Notes: a model not told the origin generated them from the sequence alone. Positions 18,681 to 27,463 are shown, numbered from the stretch's first letter. The stretch is DNA of 64,000 nucleotides from Acidihalobacter aeolianus (GCF_001753165.1 NZ_CP017448.1:1506462-1570461); one strand, 5' to 3'. Program-made: numbers and translations.

Positions 18681-19172
18681 TCAGGGTCAAACAAGGTAAT
18701 GTATTTTCAACTATGTAAAGCGCTTCGTTGGTCTTCATCTCTACAATCGGTGTTCATGGTGGTTAGTCAACTTGCCGATTTATTCGCTTAGTTACGATAT
18801 TCACATCCCGTGAGTACTTTGTGTTGGCATTTTACACTTGTACCTAATATGATTCGATCATATTAGGTTTCTAGTTTCTTGCTATCTGTTCCTCGGGGCA
18901 GAGTAATCTCATGCATCTTTACTGGATTCTTTAATACGATCCTGAAAATGCGCCCCCTTGGTTGGAAAGCATGGGGTCTACGTGCTTAAATGTGTTACAC
19001 CTGAGTATCTACGTGTATGTGTCTCCCTGTCTACATTGGTGCGAGTTGTACAGGATCATCGGATGCTTGTAGAACCAGAAGGTTATAGCTTTTAAGTCTA
19101 TCATGTCTCACATGATTCAACTGCCGTCATGATCCTCTCGTTCACATCCTGTATAGCGCTAGGCGAGGGTTC
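18681..19172. other. Divergent intergenic region
   Basis: Nearly 500 bases between the minus-strand methyltransferase and the plus-strand psd-like gene. It is the boundary where AT-rich sequence gives way to less AT-rich sequence. Apart from the perfect palindrome at 18842-18868 I see no gene or RNA structure. Confidence 0.5.
18842..18868. promoter_or_regulatory. Perfect 12-bp dyad in the divergent region
   Basis: ACCTAATATGAT, spacer TCG, then the exact reverse complement ATCATATTAGGT. The sequence is AT-rich and not followed by a T run, so an operator for a dimeric regulator is more likely than a terminator. The regulator is unknown. Confidence 0.5.
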
Positions 19173-19856
19173 ATGACTGTTGACCTGATTGACTGGGTTG
19201 TTATCACTGTCTGCGTGGCGGTCATCGTTCTCTGGGTCAAGGCTTTTCCCTATCCATCGATCTTGATTCGTTGGCTGTTACCCCCGAAAAAGCGCTGGCC
19301 TGAGGCTCAGATCCGTGGATGGTTATTGAAGGGTTCTCCTCCTTCCTCGTATTTGAGTTTCTTTAATCGGGATCCAGAACGTATAGCGCCGGCTGGGCAT
19401 GGTCTGGTCGCTCCTGCTGATGGTTTGGTAACCTCGCTGGAGTGTCGCAATGGCATCCGATATGTTGTGATTGCCCTGACATTTTGGGACGTGCACGTGC
19501 AGCGATCTCCCGAAGCAGGGCGAGTTTCAGAAATCAGTACCATGGGTTCTGAGTTCATGGATGGTGAAGGGCGAGACTTTGCATTCTTGGCTACAAAGGC
19601 CTCTCCAGTACAGATGCGCATCGTTGTACAAACTGCCTTTGGTCAGATCGCCATTAGACTGATAACAAGTTTCGCTGCTCGTCGACTTGAATCATTCGTC
19701 ATGGTCGGTGAAAGCGTGGTGCGTGGCCAACGTATAGGGAAAATAATGTTGGGTAGCACCGTCGTTTTAGAAATTCCTGAACGCTGGTCAGTATTGGTGC
19801 GAGAGGGCGGTCGTGTTAGAGCCGGGGAAACACTAGTTACGATGGATTTATCGTGA
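19173..19856 (+). CDS. Phosphatidylserine decarboxylase-like protein
   Basis: A 227-residue protein with one N-terminal membrane helix (residues 8-25). FFNRDPERIAP and LVAPADGLV, then FWDVHVQRSPEAGRV and GKIMLGSTVVLEIPE near residue 190, match phosphatidylserine decarboxylase proenzymes of the short Psd type; LGST is the self-cleavage site that makes the pyruvoyl group. It would act at the inner membrane on a phosphatidylserine-like lipid. No phosphatidylserine synthase gene is in the window, and the location inside a polysaccharide locus is unusual for the housekeeping enzyme. Its stop overlaps the start of a 52-residue membrane protein (TGATG). Confidence 0.82.
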   Translation: MTVDLIDWVVITVCVAVIVLWVKAFPYPSILIRWLLPPKKRWPEAQIRGWLLKGSPPSSYLSFFNRDPERIAPAGHGLVAPADGLVTSLECRNGIRYVVIALTFWDVHVQRSPEAGRVSEISTMGSEFMDGEGRDFAFLATKASPVQMRIVVQTAFGQIAIRLITSFAARRLESFVMVGESVVRGQRIGKIMLGSTVVLEIPERWSVLVREGGRVRAGETLVTMDLS

Positions 19857-20014
19857 TGAGTCGTGCAGCATTACTGTTACTCGTATCGACAGTGATTCTC
19901 TTGTTGCTCGATTATGTATGGCGCGTGACATCACTTTCCGTGCGAATGCTGCTGCCCATCGCGATATCGCTTTGGATGGTCATCTCAGTGTTCATATGGT
20001 ACTGGATGGCTTGA
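19856..20014 (+). CDS. Small membrane protein (52 residues)
   Basis: The ATG at 19856 overlaps the stop of the psd-like gene (TGATG), indicating translational coupling. The peptide has two hydrophobic stretches, ALLLLVSTVILLLL and MLLPIAISLWMVISVFIW, so it should be a two-helix inner-membrane protein. I know no family for it. It may be an accessory subunit of the decarboxylase-like protein, or a remnant of a larger membrane enzyme; the tight coupling favours the first. Confidence 0.5.
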   Translation: MSRAALLLLVSTVILLLLDYVWRVTSLSVRMLLPIAISLWMVISVFIWYWMA

Positions 20015-20151
20015 GTAATGCGTGTATGAGTTCCCAATTTAGAAGCGCTAGTGCATGCTGAGGATCAAGTTCGGGTTAAGCTTGAAACGGTATGCTTACA
20101 TTCATTCACTGCCTTGATGTGCCAATACAATAAAGCAGGGGAGTAGAGTCT

Positions 20152-21411
20152 TTGTCAACAAGCGTTCTCATGGTCGCGTACCACTTCCCGCCATGCTCAG
20201 AAGTCAGTGGTACGCTGAGAACCCTGTCCATGGCTGAAGGACTGGCGGAAGCCGATTACGAGCCAATCATTTTGACGACGAAGCCACTGGCTTACCCGAA
20301 ACTGTTTTCGACGTCTTCGCAGTTGTCAGAACCATTTGAAATCCACAGGACATTTTCATTAGATGCCGCACGCCATATGGCGCTGTTTGGACGTTACCCT
20401 GAATTTCTGGCACAACCAGACCGGTGGGTCTCCTGGTGGCTCAGTGCGGTGCCTCATGGCCTGTCATTGATCCGTCGGCGGAAGCCAAAGGTCATTTGGT
20501 CCACTTATCCGATTGCGACATCCCATTTGATTGCTTCTACCTTACATCGACTTACCGGTATTCCATGGATTGCCGATTTTCGAGATCCCATGGTACTTCC
20601 GGCATATCCCACTCCGGGGGCAACCTTGGCCACGCGACAACGCCTTGAACAATCAACCGTTACGAGAGCGCACACGTGTGTATTCGTGACTCAACGCTCG
20701 TTGGATATGTGTGCTGAACGGTACATGGGAGTCGAACATGCACATTTCGAATTGATTCCAAATGGGTATGACGAACAAGCATTTTCTTCGCTCTTTAATG
20801 ATAAACAGATTCCATCAGAATTGAATGAAGGTATTCAAAAGCCTTTAACGTTGGTGCATAGCGGGCTTTTGTACTCATGCGGCCGAAACCCGCAAGCATT
20901 TCTTGAGGCTATCGCCAATTTGCTAAAGCAAGGTAAGCTGACGCGTGATGCGTTGCACATTATTCTACGTGCAAGTGGCTCAGAAGGACATTATGAGTCT
21001 ATGGTAGCCCGATACGAGCTACATGATATCGTGGAGATAGCGCCTATGCTGGAAAGGCAAGATGCCCTAGTTGAACAGCATCGTGCCGATGGTGTGTTGC
21101 TGTTCCAGGGGGCTGAATTCAATGCCCAAGTGCCAGCTAAACTATATGAGTACTTTCGAAATGGTAAGCCTATACTTGCCTTGGTAGACGGGGCTGGAGA
21201 AACTGCAGATATCGTATTACGCGAGAATGCTGGGCTGGTGGTGGATATGAACAATGTGTTAGCCATCGAGACTGGCTTGCTTGAATTCATTGATAAATTG
21301 AAACGGCGGGTCATTACACCAGTTGACGGGGATGCATTGCAGAAATATTCGCGGCGTGTCGGTGCCCAAAAATTGGTGTCCATAATTGACAAGCTTGTGG
21401 GAAGCCGCTAA
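20152..21411 (+). CDS. Family-4 (GT-B) glycosyltransferase
   Basis: A 419-residue GT-B glycosyltransferase. SVLMVAYHFPPCSEVSGTLRTLSMAEGL at the start is typical of the group, with WIADFRDPMVLP near residue 143 and a C-terminal nucleotide-sugar region containing VPAKLYEYFRNGKPILALVDGAGETADI. The called start is a TTG at 20152 behind GGGGAG; an ATG six codons downstream is possible. It follows the small membrane protein by 137 bases and precedes the WecB-type epimerase, so the two may prepare and transfer a ManNAc-type sugar, which is inference. Confidence 0.85.
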   Translation: MSTSVLMVAYHFPPCSEVSGTLRTLSMAEGLAEADYEPIILTTKPLAYPKLFSTSSQLSEPFEIHRTFSLDAARHMALFGRYPEFLAQPDRWVSWWLSAVPHGLSLIRRRKPKVIWSTYPIATSHLIASTLHRLTGIPWIADFRDPMVLPAYPTPGATLATRQRLEQSTVTRAHTCVFVTQRSLDMCAERYMGVEHAHFELIPNGYDEQAFSSLFNDKQIPSELNEGIQKPLTLVHSGLLYSCGRNPQAFLEAIANLLKQGKLTRDALHIILRASGSEGHYESMVARYELHDIVEIAPMLERQDALVEQHRADGVLLFQGAEFNAQVPAKLYEYFRNGKPILALVDGAGETADIVLRENAGLVVDMNNVLAIETGLLEFIDKLKRRVITPVDGDALQKYSRRVGAQKLVSIIDKLVGSR

Positions 21412-21529
21412 GCGTCTCCAACACCAAGAAGCAAGCTTGATTAATAAAGCATCCAGTCATCTCGTGTTTTGACATATTTTAGTATCAACCCCGTATGCCC
21501 GCCGTTTCTTGATTCGGTTAGATATTCCA

Positions 21530-22642
21530 ATGCGCAAAATGACCGTAGATCTGATTGCCGCAGCTCGCCCCAACTACATGAAAATTGCGCCTCTTTACCA
21601 TGCGCTGAAGCATGTGGCGTGGTGCGACGTACGTGTAGTACACACTGGCCAGCATTATGACAAAAATATGTTCGATGTGTTTTTCGCCGATTTTGATTTG
21701 CCTAGGCCCCATGTGTCGTTAGGTATTGGCAGTGGCACACATGCAGAACAAACGGCTGGTGTGATGTTGGGGTATGAGAAACACTGCCTATCTTCTCGGC
21801 CTGATTGGATTATCACGGTTGGTGATGTTAATGCCACTTTGTCGTGCGCACTTGTCGGGGCCAAGTTAGGTATACACGTAGCTCATCTTGAGGCCGGCTT
21901 GCGTAGTCATGATCGCACAATGCCTGAAGAGATCAATCGCGTCCTTACCGATAGCCTTGCAGACCTTTTGTGGACGCCTTCTACTGATGCGGACGATAAT
22001 CTCCGAGCAGAAGGTATTCCATCAAATCGCATTACTTGTGTGGGTAACATAATGATTGATGCATTTGAAATGCTGCGCATCAAGATAGAGGGTGAAAGCA
22101 CGCGTGTTAAGTTTGGTGTGGAAAAAAGCAAATACGCTGTGCTCACCTTGCATCGACCATCTAATGTCGATGTGCCTGGCGTGCTTAAGTCTATTGTGTG
22201 CGCTTTGATGCTCATCGCTAGACGTATACCGATCGTGTTCCCCGTCCACCCAAGAACTCGACATCGTTTGGTTACAAGCGGTTTATGGGATCAGCTATCA
22301 ACAAATGGTTCGATACGGCTGCTTGAGCCTTTGAGTTACATCCAATTCATGAATCTGGTGATTGGCGCGGCGGCAGTTATCACTGATTCTGGTGGCCTCC
22401 AAGAAGAAACGACTTACTTGGGTATCCCCTGTTTAACCTTGCGTGAAAATACGGAACGTCCTATTACCCTGACTCAGGGTACCAACAGGCTCGTGAGTCC
22501 AGACGTACTCCCATTCGCTGTGGAACAACTGAGCGACTTTATGCGGCGTCCCCCTCCAGCCTTGTGGGATGGGCATACAGCAGAACGCGTGGTGGCAAGC
22601 CTGAAGGAGTGTTCAGACATACGTGGCATGCTGCACGATTGA
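21530..22642 (+). CDS. wecB: UDP-N-acetylglucosamine 2-epimerase (non-hydrolysing)
   Basis: A 370-residue enzyme that interconverts UDP-GlcNAc and UDP-ManNAc, giving precursor for capsule and exopolysaccharide. Conserved segments are DLIAAARPNYMKIAPL, RVVHTGQHYDKNMFD, ITVGDVNATLSCALVGAKLG, HLEAGLRSHDRTMPEEINR, TLHRPSNVD and, near the end, ITDSGGLQEETTYLGIPCLTLRENTERPIT. All are hallmarks of WecB/MnaA. I chose the ATG at 21530; a TTG at 21509 would add seven residues. There is no strong binding site for either. It probably acts with the preceding glycosyltransferase. Confidence 0.93.
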   Translation: MRKMTVDLIAAARPNYMKIAPLYHALKHVAWCDVRVVHTGQHYDKNMFDVFFADFDLPRPHVSLGIGSGTHAEQTAGVMLGYEKHCLSSRPDWIITVGDVNATLSCALVGAKLGIHVAHLEAGLRSHDRTMPEEINRVLTDSLADLLWTPSTDADDNLRAEGIPSNRITCVGNIMIDAFEMLRIKIEGESTRVKFGVEKSKYAVLTLHRPSNVDVPGVLKSIVCALMLIARRIPIVFPVHPRTRHRLVTSGLWDQLSTNGSIRLLEPLSYIQFMNLVIGAAAVITDSGGLQEETTYLGIPCLTLRENTERPITLTQGTNRLVSPDVLPFAVEQLSDFMRRPPPALWDGHTAERVVASLKECSDIRGMLHD

Positions 22643-22726
22643 GTCGTTGGGATTTTGGGGTAACTCACCATACTGTTTCCGCGAGAGAGTGCGCGGTGGT
22701 ACACATTACAAACGTGACCAATAAGC

Positions 22727-23914
22727 ATGGGAGACAGCGATTTGGATTCAACCCGGTTTGCACGCGAAGTCCGCAGACTGGACTTCATCGCTCGTCGTGC
22801 CTGGCCCATCCTCAGACCGGCGTTGCGTGGTTATCTGGGCACACGTTGTCGGCGTTGCGCGTTGCCGTCAGCCTATGCCGCGCTCGACGCAAATGGGATG
22901 TGCGAGGCCTGCGCTCGTCCGGAGATTCAGACCTCGATAGATGAAACTGTGGCGTATGAACATCTGAATTCCGAAATAGGGGATATTCTCGGGAGAGCGC
23001 ATGGGGTTGGTGGCACTTACGACGCCGTGATGCTTTTCAGCGGCGGCAAGGACAGCTGTTGGTTGCTGCGCCGCCTCCAGAACGATTTCCCTCAATTGCG
23101 TCTCCTGACCCTCTTGGTGGACAACGGATTCATGAGCCCGATCGCTCTGGAGAATGCGGCATGGGCGATCAAACAATTTGGTGTGGATTTCCTGGTATTC
23201 AAGCCTGACACCGGTTTCGTTCGTAAGGCGTTCCGGTTGGCGTTTCAACAGATCCCGCATCAAGCCGGATACAGCATCGTGGACGCCGTCGACGGACAGA
23301 TCACATTCGATACGGCGCGCAATTTCGCGGCAGGTTACGGTATCCCGCTGGTCATCAGTGGGCTGGGGCGTACGCAGGTTCGCAATATTTTCGGCGAGGC
23401 ACGTATCGAAATGACCGAGGAGGACGAACAGAATCCGCTCGTACGGCGTCACGGCCTCTCGCTCGCCGCTCATTTCTCGAAGCCGGAAATGAGCCACTGG
23501 TTCGACCGCGCCCGCTGGCCTGTCGAGAGGGTTCCGCGAGTCATCTCGCCGCTGGTGGCCTGGAATCCTCCGGAGCGTGAAATCGTTGACGAATTGGTGG
23601 CTGTGGGATTGTTGCGGCCCGGGAGCAGCAGCCCATTGCTCACCAACAATGCCTTCATTCCGCTGATCGCGGTCAGCGAAGTTGCTCGTTTCGGCTATAA
23701 CACGTTCGAAGTCGAATTTTCGTCTCTGATTCGCGAGGGACGCATCGAGCGGGATTATTGGATGAACTTGTTTCAGATGGTCGAATACTCCGCGCGAACC
23801 GGCCGGTTTATTGGACCGGCTCAACGAGAGGCCCTGCGAACGCTCGATCTGTCGATGTCTGATCTGGGCTTGCCGGCGTCGAAGGTTCGTCACAACGGGT
23901 GGATGCAGTCATGA
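22727..23914 (+). CDS. PP-loop ATPase of the N-acetyl-sugar amidotransferase type
   Basis: A 395-residue protein. A small zinc-binding head CRRCALP...GMCEAC (about residues 41-63) is followed by the PP-loop AVMLFSGGKDSCWLLRRLQ near residue 100, then LLTLLVDNGF. This arrangement is that of WbpG/PseA-like enzymes, which adenylate a substrate carbonyl and add an amide. The rest (VISGLGRTQVRNIF, ISPLVAWNPPEREIVDEL) also fits adenine-nucleotide alpha-hydrolases. Its stop overlaps the ATG of the SDR gene (ATGA). No partner glutaminase (HisH-like) is nearby, so the nitrogen source and the substrate are unclear. It is GC-richer than the glycosyltransferase region. Confidence 0.8.
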   Translation: MGDSDLDSTRFAREVRRLDFIARRAWPILRPALRGYLGTRCRRCALPSAYAALDANGMCEACARPEIQTSIDETVAYEHLNSEIGDILGRAHGVGGTYDAVMLFSGGKDSCWLLRRLQNDFPQLRLLTLLVDNGFMSPIALENAAWAIKQFGVDFLVFKPDTGFVRKAFRLAFQQIPHQAGYSIVDAVDGQITFDTARNFAAGYGIPLVISGLGRTQVRNIFGEARIEMTEEDEQNPLVRRHGLSLAAHFSKPEMSHWFDRARWPVERVPRVISPLVAWNPPEREIVDELVAVGLLRPGSSSPLLTNNAFIPLIAVSEVARFGYNTFEVEFSSLIREGRIERDYWMNLFQMVEYSARTGRFIGPAQREALRTLDLSMSDLGLPASKVRHNGWMQS

Positions 23915-24876
23915 AGCACGCCTATATCACCGGCGCTACGGGATGTGTGGGACGCAATCTGGTCGACGTCCTGCTTGAGGACGGCTGGCGGATTACGGTA
24001 TTGCACAGGCCATCGTCCGATTTGAGCCGCCTCGATGGCTGCGACGTCGCCTTTCAGCCGGTAGATCTTCATGACAGCGATTCGGTGATGAGTGCCTTTC
24101 AGTCTGGGATCGATGCGGTGTTCCATGCCGCCGGGAATATGTCGCACTGGTCGGCCGATGCGGATAGACAGTGGCGCGATAACGTATTGGCCACGCGAAA
24201 TCTGGTCGATGCGAGTCTCCGGCACGGTGCTGGCCGGTTCGTTTTCACATCGACCGGCGCCGTGACGCTGTATGGCGAGACCGACGAAGCGGCAGCCGCC
24301 CGCATCAAGCAGGGCTATATCAGAACCAAGCGACTCTCCGAACTGGAAGTTCTGAAGGGCGTCGAGCGTGGGCTGGATGCCTTGATTGTCAGGCCCATCA
24401 TCGTCGTCGGGAAATACGACTACAACAATTACGCACGGATCTTTCAACTGATCAAATCCGGCCGTGAGCGCAGGAGCTTGCCTGGACGGATCGCCTTCTG
24501 TCACGCGGCCGATGTGGCCAGAGGGCAACTGTCGGCCTATGAAAAAGGACGCACGGGTGAGCGCTATATGCTGGCGGGGCCCTATGCGAGCTGGCAGACC
24601 TTTTTCCAGTTGGCGGCAGACTGCATGGGCGTCGATGTCCGGATCAAGGCAGTGCCCAGGTCATTGTTCGTGGCTCTGGCCTATACACAGGACTTCATCT
24701 CCCGGTTCACGCACAAGGAGCCTGAGTTGACGCCTGATCTCGCCTTTCTTCTTCAGGATGTTCCTGAATCCTTTTTTGACCCGCAGCATATGGCCGAGCA
24801 GGAACTTGGATACCATTCGGCATCGCTCCCGCATATGATCGAGGGTGCTATAAATGGCCAAACAGTCCGGAACTAG
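23911..24876 (+). CDS. NAD-dependent epimerase/dehydratase (extended SDR)
   Basis: A 321-residue Rossmann oxidoreductase. The nucleotide-binding loop is YITGATGCVGRNLVDVLL, the NAD-contact AAGN segment is VFHAAGNMSHW, the serine is in VFTSTGAVTLYG, and the catalytic pair in QGYIRTKRLSE (Tyr-x3-Lys). VRPIIVVGKYD follows as in extended SDRs. It would modify a nucleotide-sugar or similar small molecule. The ATG at 23911 overlaps the stop of the PP-loop gene, so the two work together. It resembles dihydroflavonol-4-reductase-type proteins as much as sugar epimerases, so the substrate is open. Confidence 0.85.
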   Translation: MKHAYITGATGCVGRNLVDVLLEDGWRITVLHRPSSDLSRLDGCDVAFQPVDLHDSDSVMSAFQSGIDAVFHAAGNMSHWSADADRQWRDNVLATRNLVDASLRHGAGRFVFTSTGAVTLYGETDEAAAARIKQGYIRTKRLSELEVLKGVERGLDALIVRPIIVVGKYDYNNYARIFQLIKSGRERRSLPGRIAFCHAADVARGQLSAYEKGRTGERYMLAGPYASWQTFFQLAADCMGVDVRIKAVPRSLFVALAYTQDFISRFTHKEPELTPDLAFLLQDVPESFFDPQHMAEQELGYHSASLPHMIEGAINGQTVRN

Positions 24877-24971
24877 TCTAGTATGATCCTGCTAAGTTCA
24901 GTGTACGAACGATACCAGCCCTTCACCTGCCTAGCTGGACGGCTAAAAACTAATGCAAGGCGGCTGTCATA

Positions 24972-26078
24972 ATGACTCATCCGGACCTGCTGGCGATATT
25001 GGACCTCGCCCGATGGGCGCCGAGTGGAGACAACACGCAATGCTGGCGTTTCGAGATCGTTGACGAGACACGATTCGCGATCCATGGTTGGGACACGCGC
25101 GATTGGTGCGTGTACGACCTCGACGGACATGCCAGTCAGATAGCGATCGGAGCGTTGCTCGAAACGATCGCGATTGGCGCTTCTGTTCAGGGATTTCGCG
25201 CTGAATTCACGCGCTGTGTCGATTGCCCTGAATCGCGTCCGACGATTGATGTCACCTTGATCGAGGCGCCGGAAATGCTTCCCGACCCGCTTGCGGAGGT
25301 GATCGAGCGCAGGGTAACGCAACGTCGCCCGCTAAGCACGACGCCTTTGTCGGAGGCTCAAAAGCATGCACTTGAGGCCAGCGTGGGGTCAAATTTTCGT
25401 GTTCTCTGGCTCGAGGGTGCCTTAAATCGTTGGCGGATGGCTAAGTTGTTGTTCCTAAGCGCCAGGATACGATTGACTATCCCTGAAGCATACGAGGTAC
25501 ACCGGCGTGTGATCGAATGGCATGCGCGTTACAGCGAGGACAAGATCCCAGATCAAGCGATTGGGATGGATCGCATGGGCATGAGGCTGATGCGGTGGGC
25601 GATGCAGAGTTGGGGGCGAGTTCTGTTTCTCAACCGTTGGGTGGCTGGCACTTGGCTACCACGCCTGCAACTTGATCTTCTGCCTGGTTATTACTGTGGT
25701 GCTCATGCATTAATTGCTAGCAACGCTCAGCTCGACGGCACTGATGCTTATATTGCCGCTGGGCGTGCAGTTCAGCGCTTCTGGTTGACTGCAACTGTTC
25801 AGGGGCTTCAATTCCAACCCGAAATGACGCCACTTATCTTCAGCCATTACGCCCGTGAAGAGCGGCGCTTCAGTATTATAGAGTCCGCCGTGCGTGAAGC
25901 GAGTAGCGTCTATAGTCGTATGTGTGCATTGTTCCCACACGACGCAGTGTGTGCGGGGGTATTCATTTGCCGAATCGGGGGGGGGGATACCCCTTTATCA
26001 CGTTCGATACGATTACCGCTAGAACGACTCATCGATAATGAACTTCCCACGGTAAATGTAGATACATCAGGTCTATGA
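24972..26078 (+). CDS. Nitroreductase-like flavoprotein
   Basis: A 368-residue protein beginning LDLARWAPSGDNTQCWRFEIV, the FMN-binding start of nitroreductase-family enzymes, with RRVTQRRPLSTTPLS near residue 113 and RAVQRFWLTATVQGLQFQP near 265 from the second half of the fold. Between them is a helical insert, so it is longer than the 200-residue norm. Related enzymes in this superfamily oxidise azolines in peptide modification or act on flavin-dependent dehydrogenations; the reaction here is unknown. A run of ten G bases (25977-25986) lies in the coding region; the present length keeps the frame open into SRSIRLPLERLI, which looks like a native C-terminus. Confidence 0.78.
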   Translation: MTHPDLLAILDLARWAPSGDNTQCWRFEIVDETRFAIHGWDTRDWCVYDLDGHASQIAIGALLETIAIGASVQGFRAEFTRCVDCPESRPTIDVTLIEAPEMLPDPLAEVIERRVTQRRPLSTTPLSEAQKHALEASVGSNFRVLWLEGALNRWRMAKLLFLSARIRLTIPEAYEVHRRVIEWHARYSEDKIPDQAIGMDRMGMRLMRWAMQSWGRVLFLNRWVAGTWLPRLQLDLLPGYYCGAHALIASNAQLDGTDAYIAAGRAVQRFWLTATVQGLQFQPEMTPLIFSHYAREERRFSIIESAVREASSVYSRMCALFPHDAVCAGVFICRIGGGDTPLSRSIRLPLERLIDNELPTVNVDTSGL

Positions 26079-26247
26079 AGCTTGGCAACAAGAACGCCAA
26101 GGCACGGAGCTGCTCGCCGCGAAGAGCCTTATCATCAACCTGCGCGCCCGATTGCGGTGGACCGAAGATGCGCGCGAACACCTAAAAATTGGCTGGTCGG
26201 TACTTTCTCATCATCCCGATAGAAATTCCGCTTCATTTGTGAACAGT

Positions 26248-26271
26248 GTCAGCAGTTCGAGGGGGGCTGAC
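26248..26271. promoter_or_regulatory. Candidate enhancer-binding site upstream of the sigma-54 promoter
   Basis: GTCAGC and GCTGAC form an inverted repeat separated by 12 bases, about 140 bases upstream of the sigma-54 elements. That is the usual distance for a bacterial enhancer-binding protein such as PrsR. Only six bases per arm match, so chance is possible. Confidence 0.3.
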
Positions 26272-26408
26272 GCGACTTGCTAGCGTCGGAATATTTTACA
26301 ACTTTAGCTGGGGTGTAGATCGCCCTAATTGTGACCCTTGACTTGAACCCGGTGACTTTTTTCCTAATAACAAAGAGTTAGCGCTTAATCTGCTCTGCGA
26401 TCCGACAA

Positions 26409-26427
26409 TTGGCTCAGTAATTGCTTT
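26409..26427 (+). promoter_or_regulatory. Sigma-54 promoter of the PEP-CTERM gene
   Basis: TTGGCTCAGTAATTGCTTT has the GG and GC doublets at the -24/-12 spacing and matches TTGGCACG-N4-TTGCW except for two positions in the first element. The expected transcript start is about 12 bases after the GC, leaving a leader of roughly 55 bases before the ATG. PrsR in this locus is a sigma-54 activator, so the match is meaningful. Confidence 0.75.
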
Positions 26428-26492
26428 ACAACATTCCGAGATCCGGCTTTCGGCGTGGCCGAAATTTAAATTGTCTTGAGGAGGGAAGATCG

Positions 26493-27350
26493 ATGACTAG
26501 TCTTGGTGGTAAGTGTGCGATTATCGGTGGTTTAGTGCTGATAGGTGGGCTAAGTGTTCAGTCCGCTTCTGCTAACATTATTGAACCGGGTGGCGCAGGC
26601 ATTTTGGTACAAACCGGACCTGGGGGCTATTCAACGAATGTTTTTGAGAATATAGCCAGTAATGGTTCGATTACAGGCTACGGTTATGCATATGCCTTTG
26701 GCCCTTTCAACTCACCAGATACAACTTCTGGCCCTAGCTACTGTGCCTCCGGTTCGACATGCGCACTGACATTTCAGTTGGGTGGTTTAGATGTGACCTC
26801 ATCGACCACAACCTCAAGCACGAGCGGCAACTTCACTTACTATTACACGAATAATTCTTACACGACTGGCTTTCTCACGATGTACTCGACGACATCAGGA
26901 GCAACTCCCACTAATACTACCTATGCGTTTGGTACCACTCCATATGATTCGAATTACACTGCGGCTGCAAATGGTATCGACTGGTTAGATTTGTCTATTC
27001 AGGGTTTGACGAGTACAACTACTACAACCGTTAATACTTCTTTAGGTACAACGAGTTCGCAAACCATATTTAGTGGCGGTCTTGATGTGACCTCGGGTCC
27101 GGGTGTTGCCAATTACACTTTTGCGACCAAGTCGCTTTCGGGATTCTTTAATGACCTGACTTATCAGGGTTCTGGTCCTAATACTTCGGCTCAAAACCCA
27201 ACTAATAGCAAATATTCTTGGGTTGGTAATGCGGGTGGTAATTATTACGCTGTGCCAGAACCAAGTGACCTCGGCATGATGGGTTTGGGCCTCCTGATGG
27301 TGGGTATGCTGGGTCTGCGTATGCGCCAGTCCCGGTTCCGCCGCGATTGA
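26493..27350 (+). CDS. PEP-CTERM sorting-domain protein
   Basis: A 285-residue exported protein. The N-terminus has a signal peptide (CAIIGGLVLIGGLSVQSASA), the middle is rich in Ser, Thr, Asn, Gly and Tyr with almost no charge, and the C-terminus is VPEPSDLGMMGLGLLMVGML followed by arginines: the PEP motif, a single helix and a basic tail recognised by exosortase. Such proteins are cut by XrtA-type exosortase and released or anchored in the exopolysaccharide. The ATG at 26493 is chosen because GAGGAGGGA lies eight bases upstream; an earlier in-frame start would destroy the signal peptide. It is followed by a strong terminator, so it is a single-gene unit under sigma-54 control. Confidence 0.92.
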   Translation: MTSLGGKCAIIGGLVLIGGLSVQSASANIIEPGGAGILVQTGPGGYSTNVFENIASNGSITGYGYAYAFGPFNSPDTTSGPSYCASGSTCALTFQLGGLDVTSSTTTSSTSGNFTYYYTNNSYTTGFLTMYSTTSGATPTNTTYAFGTTPYDSNYTAAANGIDWLDLSIQGLTSTTTTTVNTSLGTTSSQTIFSGGLDVTSGPGVANYTFATKSLSGFFNDLTYQGSGPNTSAQNPTNSKYSWVGNAGGNYYAVPEPSDLGMMGLGLLMVGMLGLRMRQSRFRRD

Positions 27351-27385
27351 TCCCGACTGTACGAAGTCGGGAAAAAGTTTGAGTT

Positions 27386-27416
27386 CTGAGGCGCCTCTAT
27401 GGCGCCTCAGTTTTTT
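27386..27416 (+). terminator. Rho-independent terminator of the PEP-CTERM gene
   Basis: A perfect stem CTGAGGCGCC / GGCGCCTCAG with a five-base loop, followed by six T. It starts 36 bases after the stop of the PEP-CTERM gene. Confidence 0.95.
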
Positions 27417-27463
27417 GTGGTCCATGATCGGTCGTATGTGAGCGGAAACAGGGATTGGGCCGC

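Larger units (their letters stand above)
26079..26492. other. Regulatory gap before the PEP-CTERM gene, with a coding relic
   Basis: The first 130 bases read AWQQERQGTELLAAKSLII in one plus frame and on to LSHHPDR, which looks like the remains of a protein I cannot name. The rest holds a short dyad at 26248-26271 and the sigma-54 promoter at 26409-26427. Confidence 0.4.

Noticed and set aside
22868-23893. Long minus-strand open frame of 341 codons
   Set aside because: It lies fully opposite the PP-loop gene, whose zinc head and SGGKDS motif are clear; the antisense product has no domain and is a by-product of GC-rich codon use.
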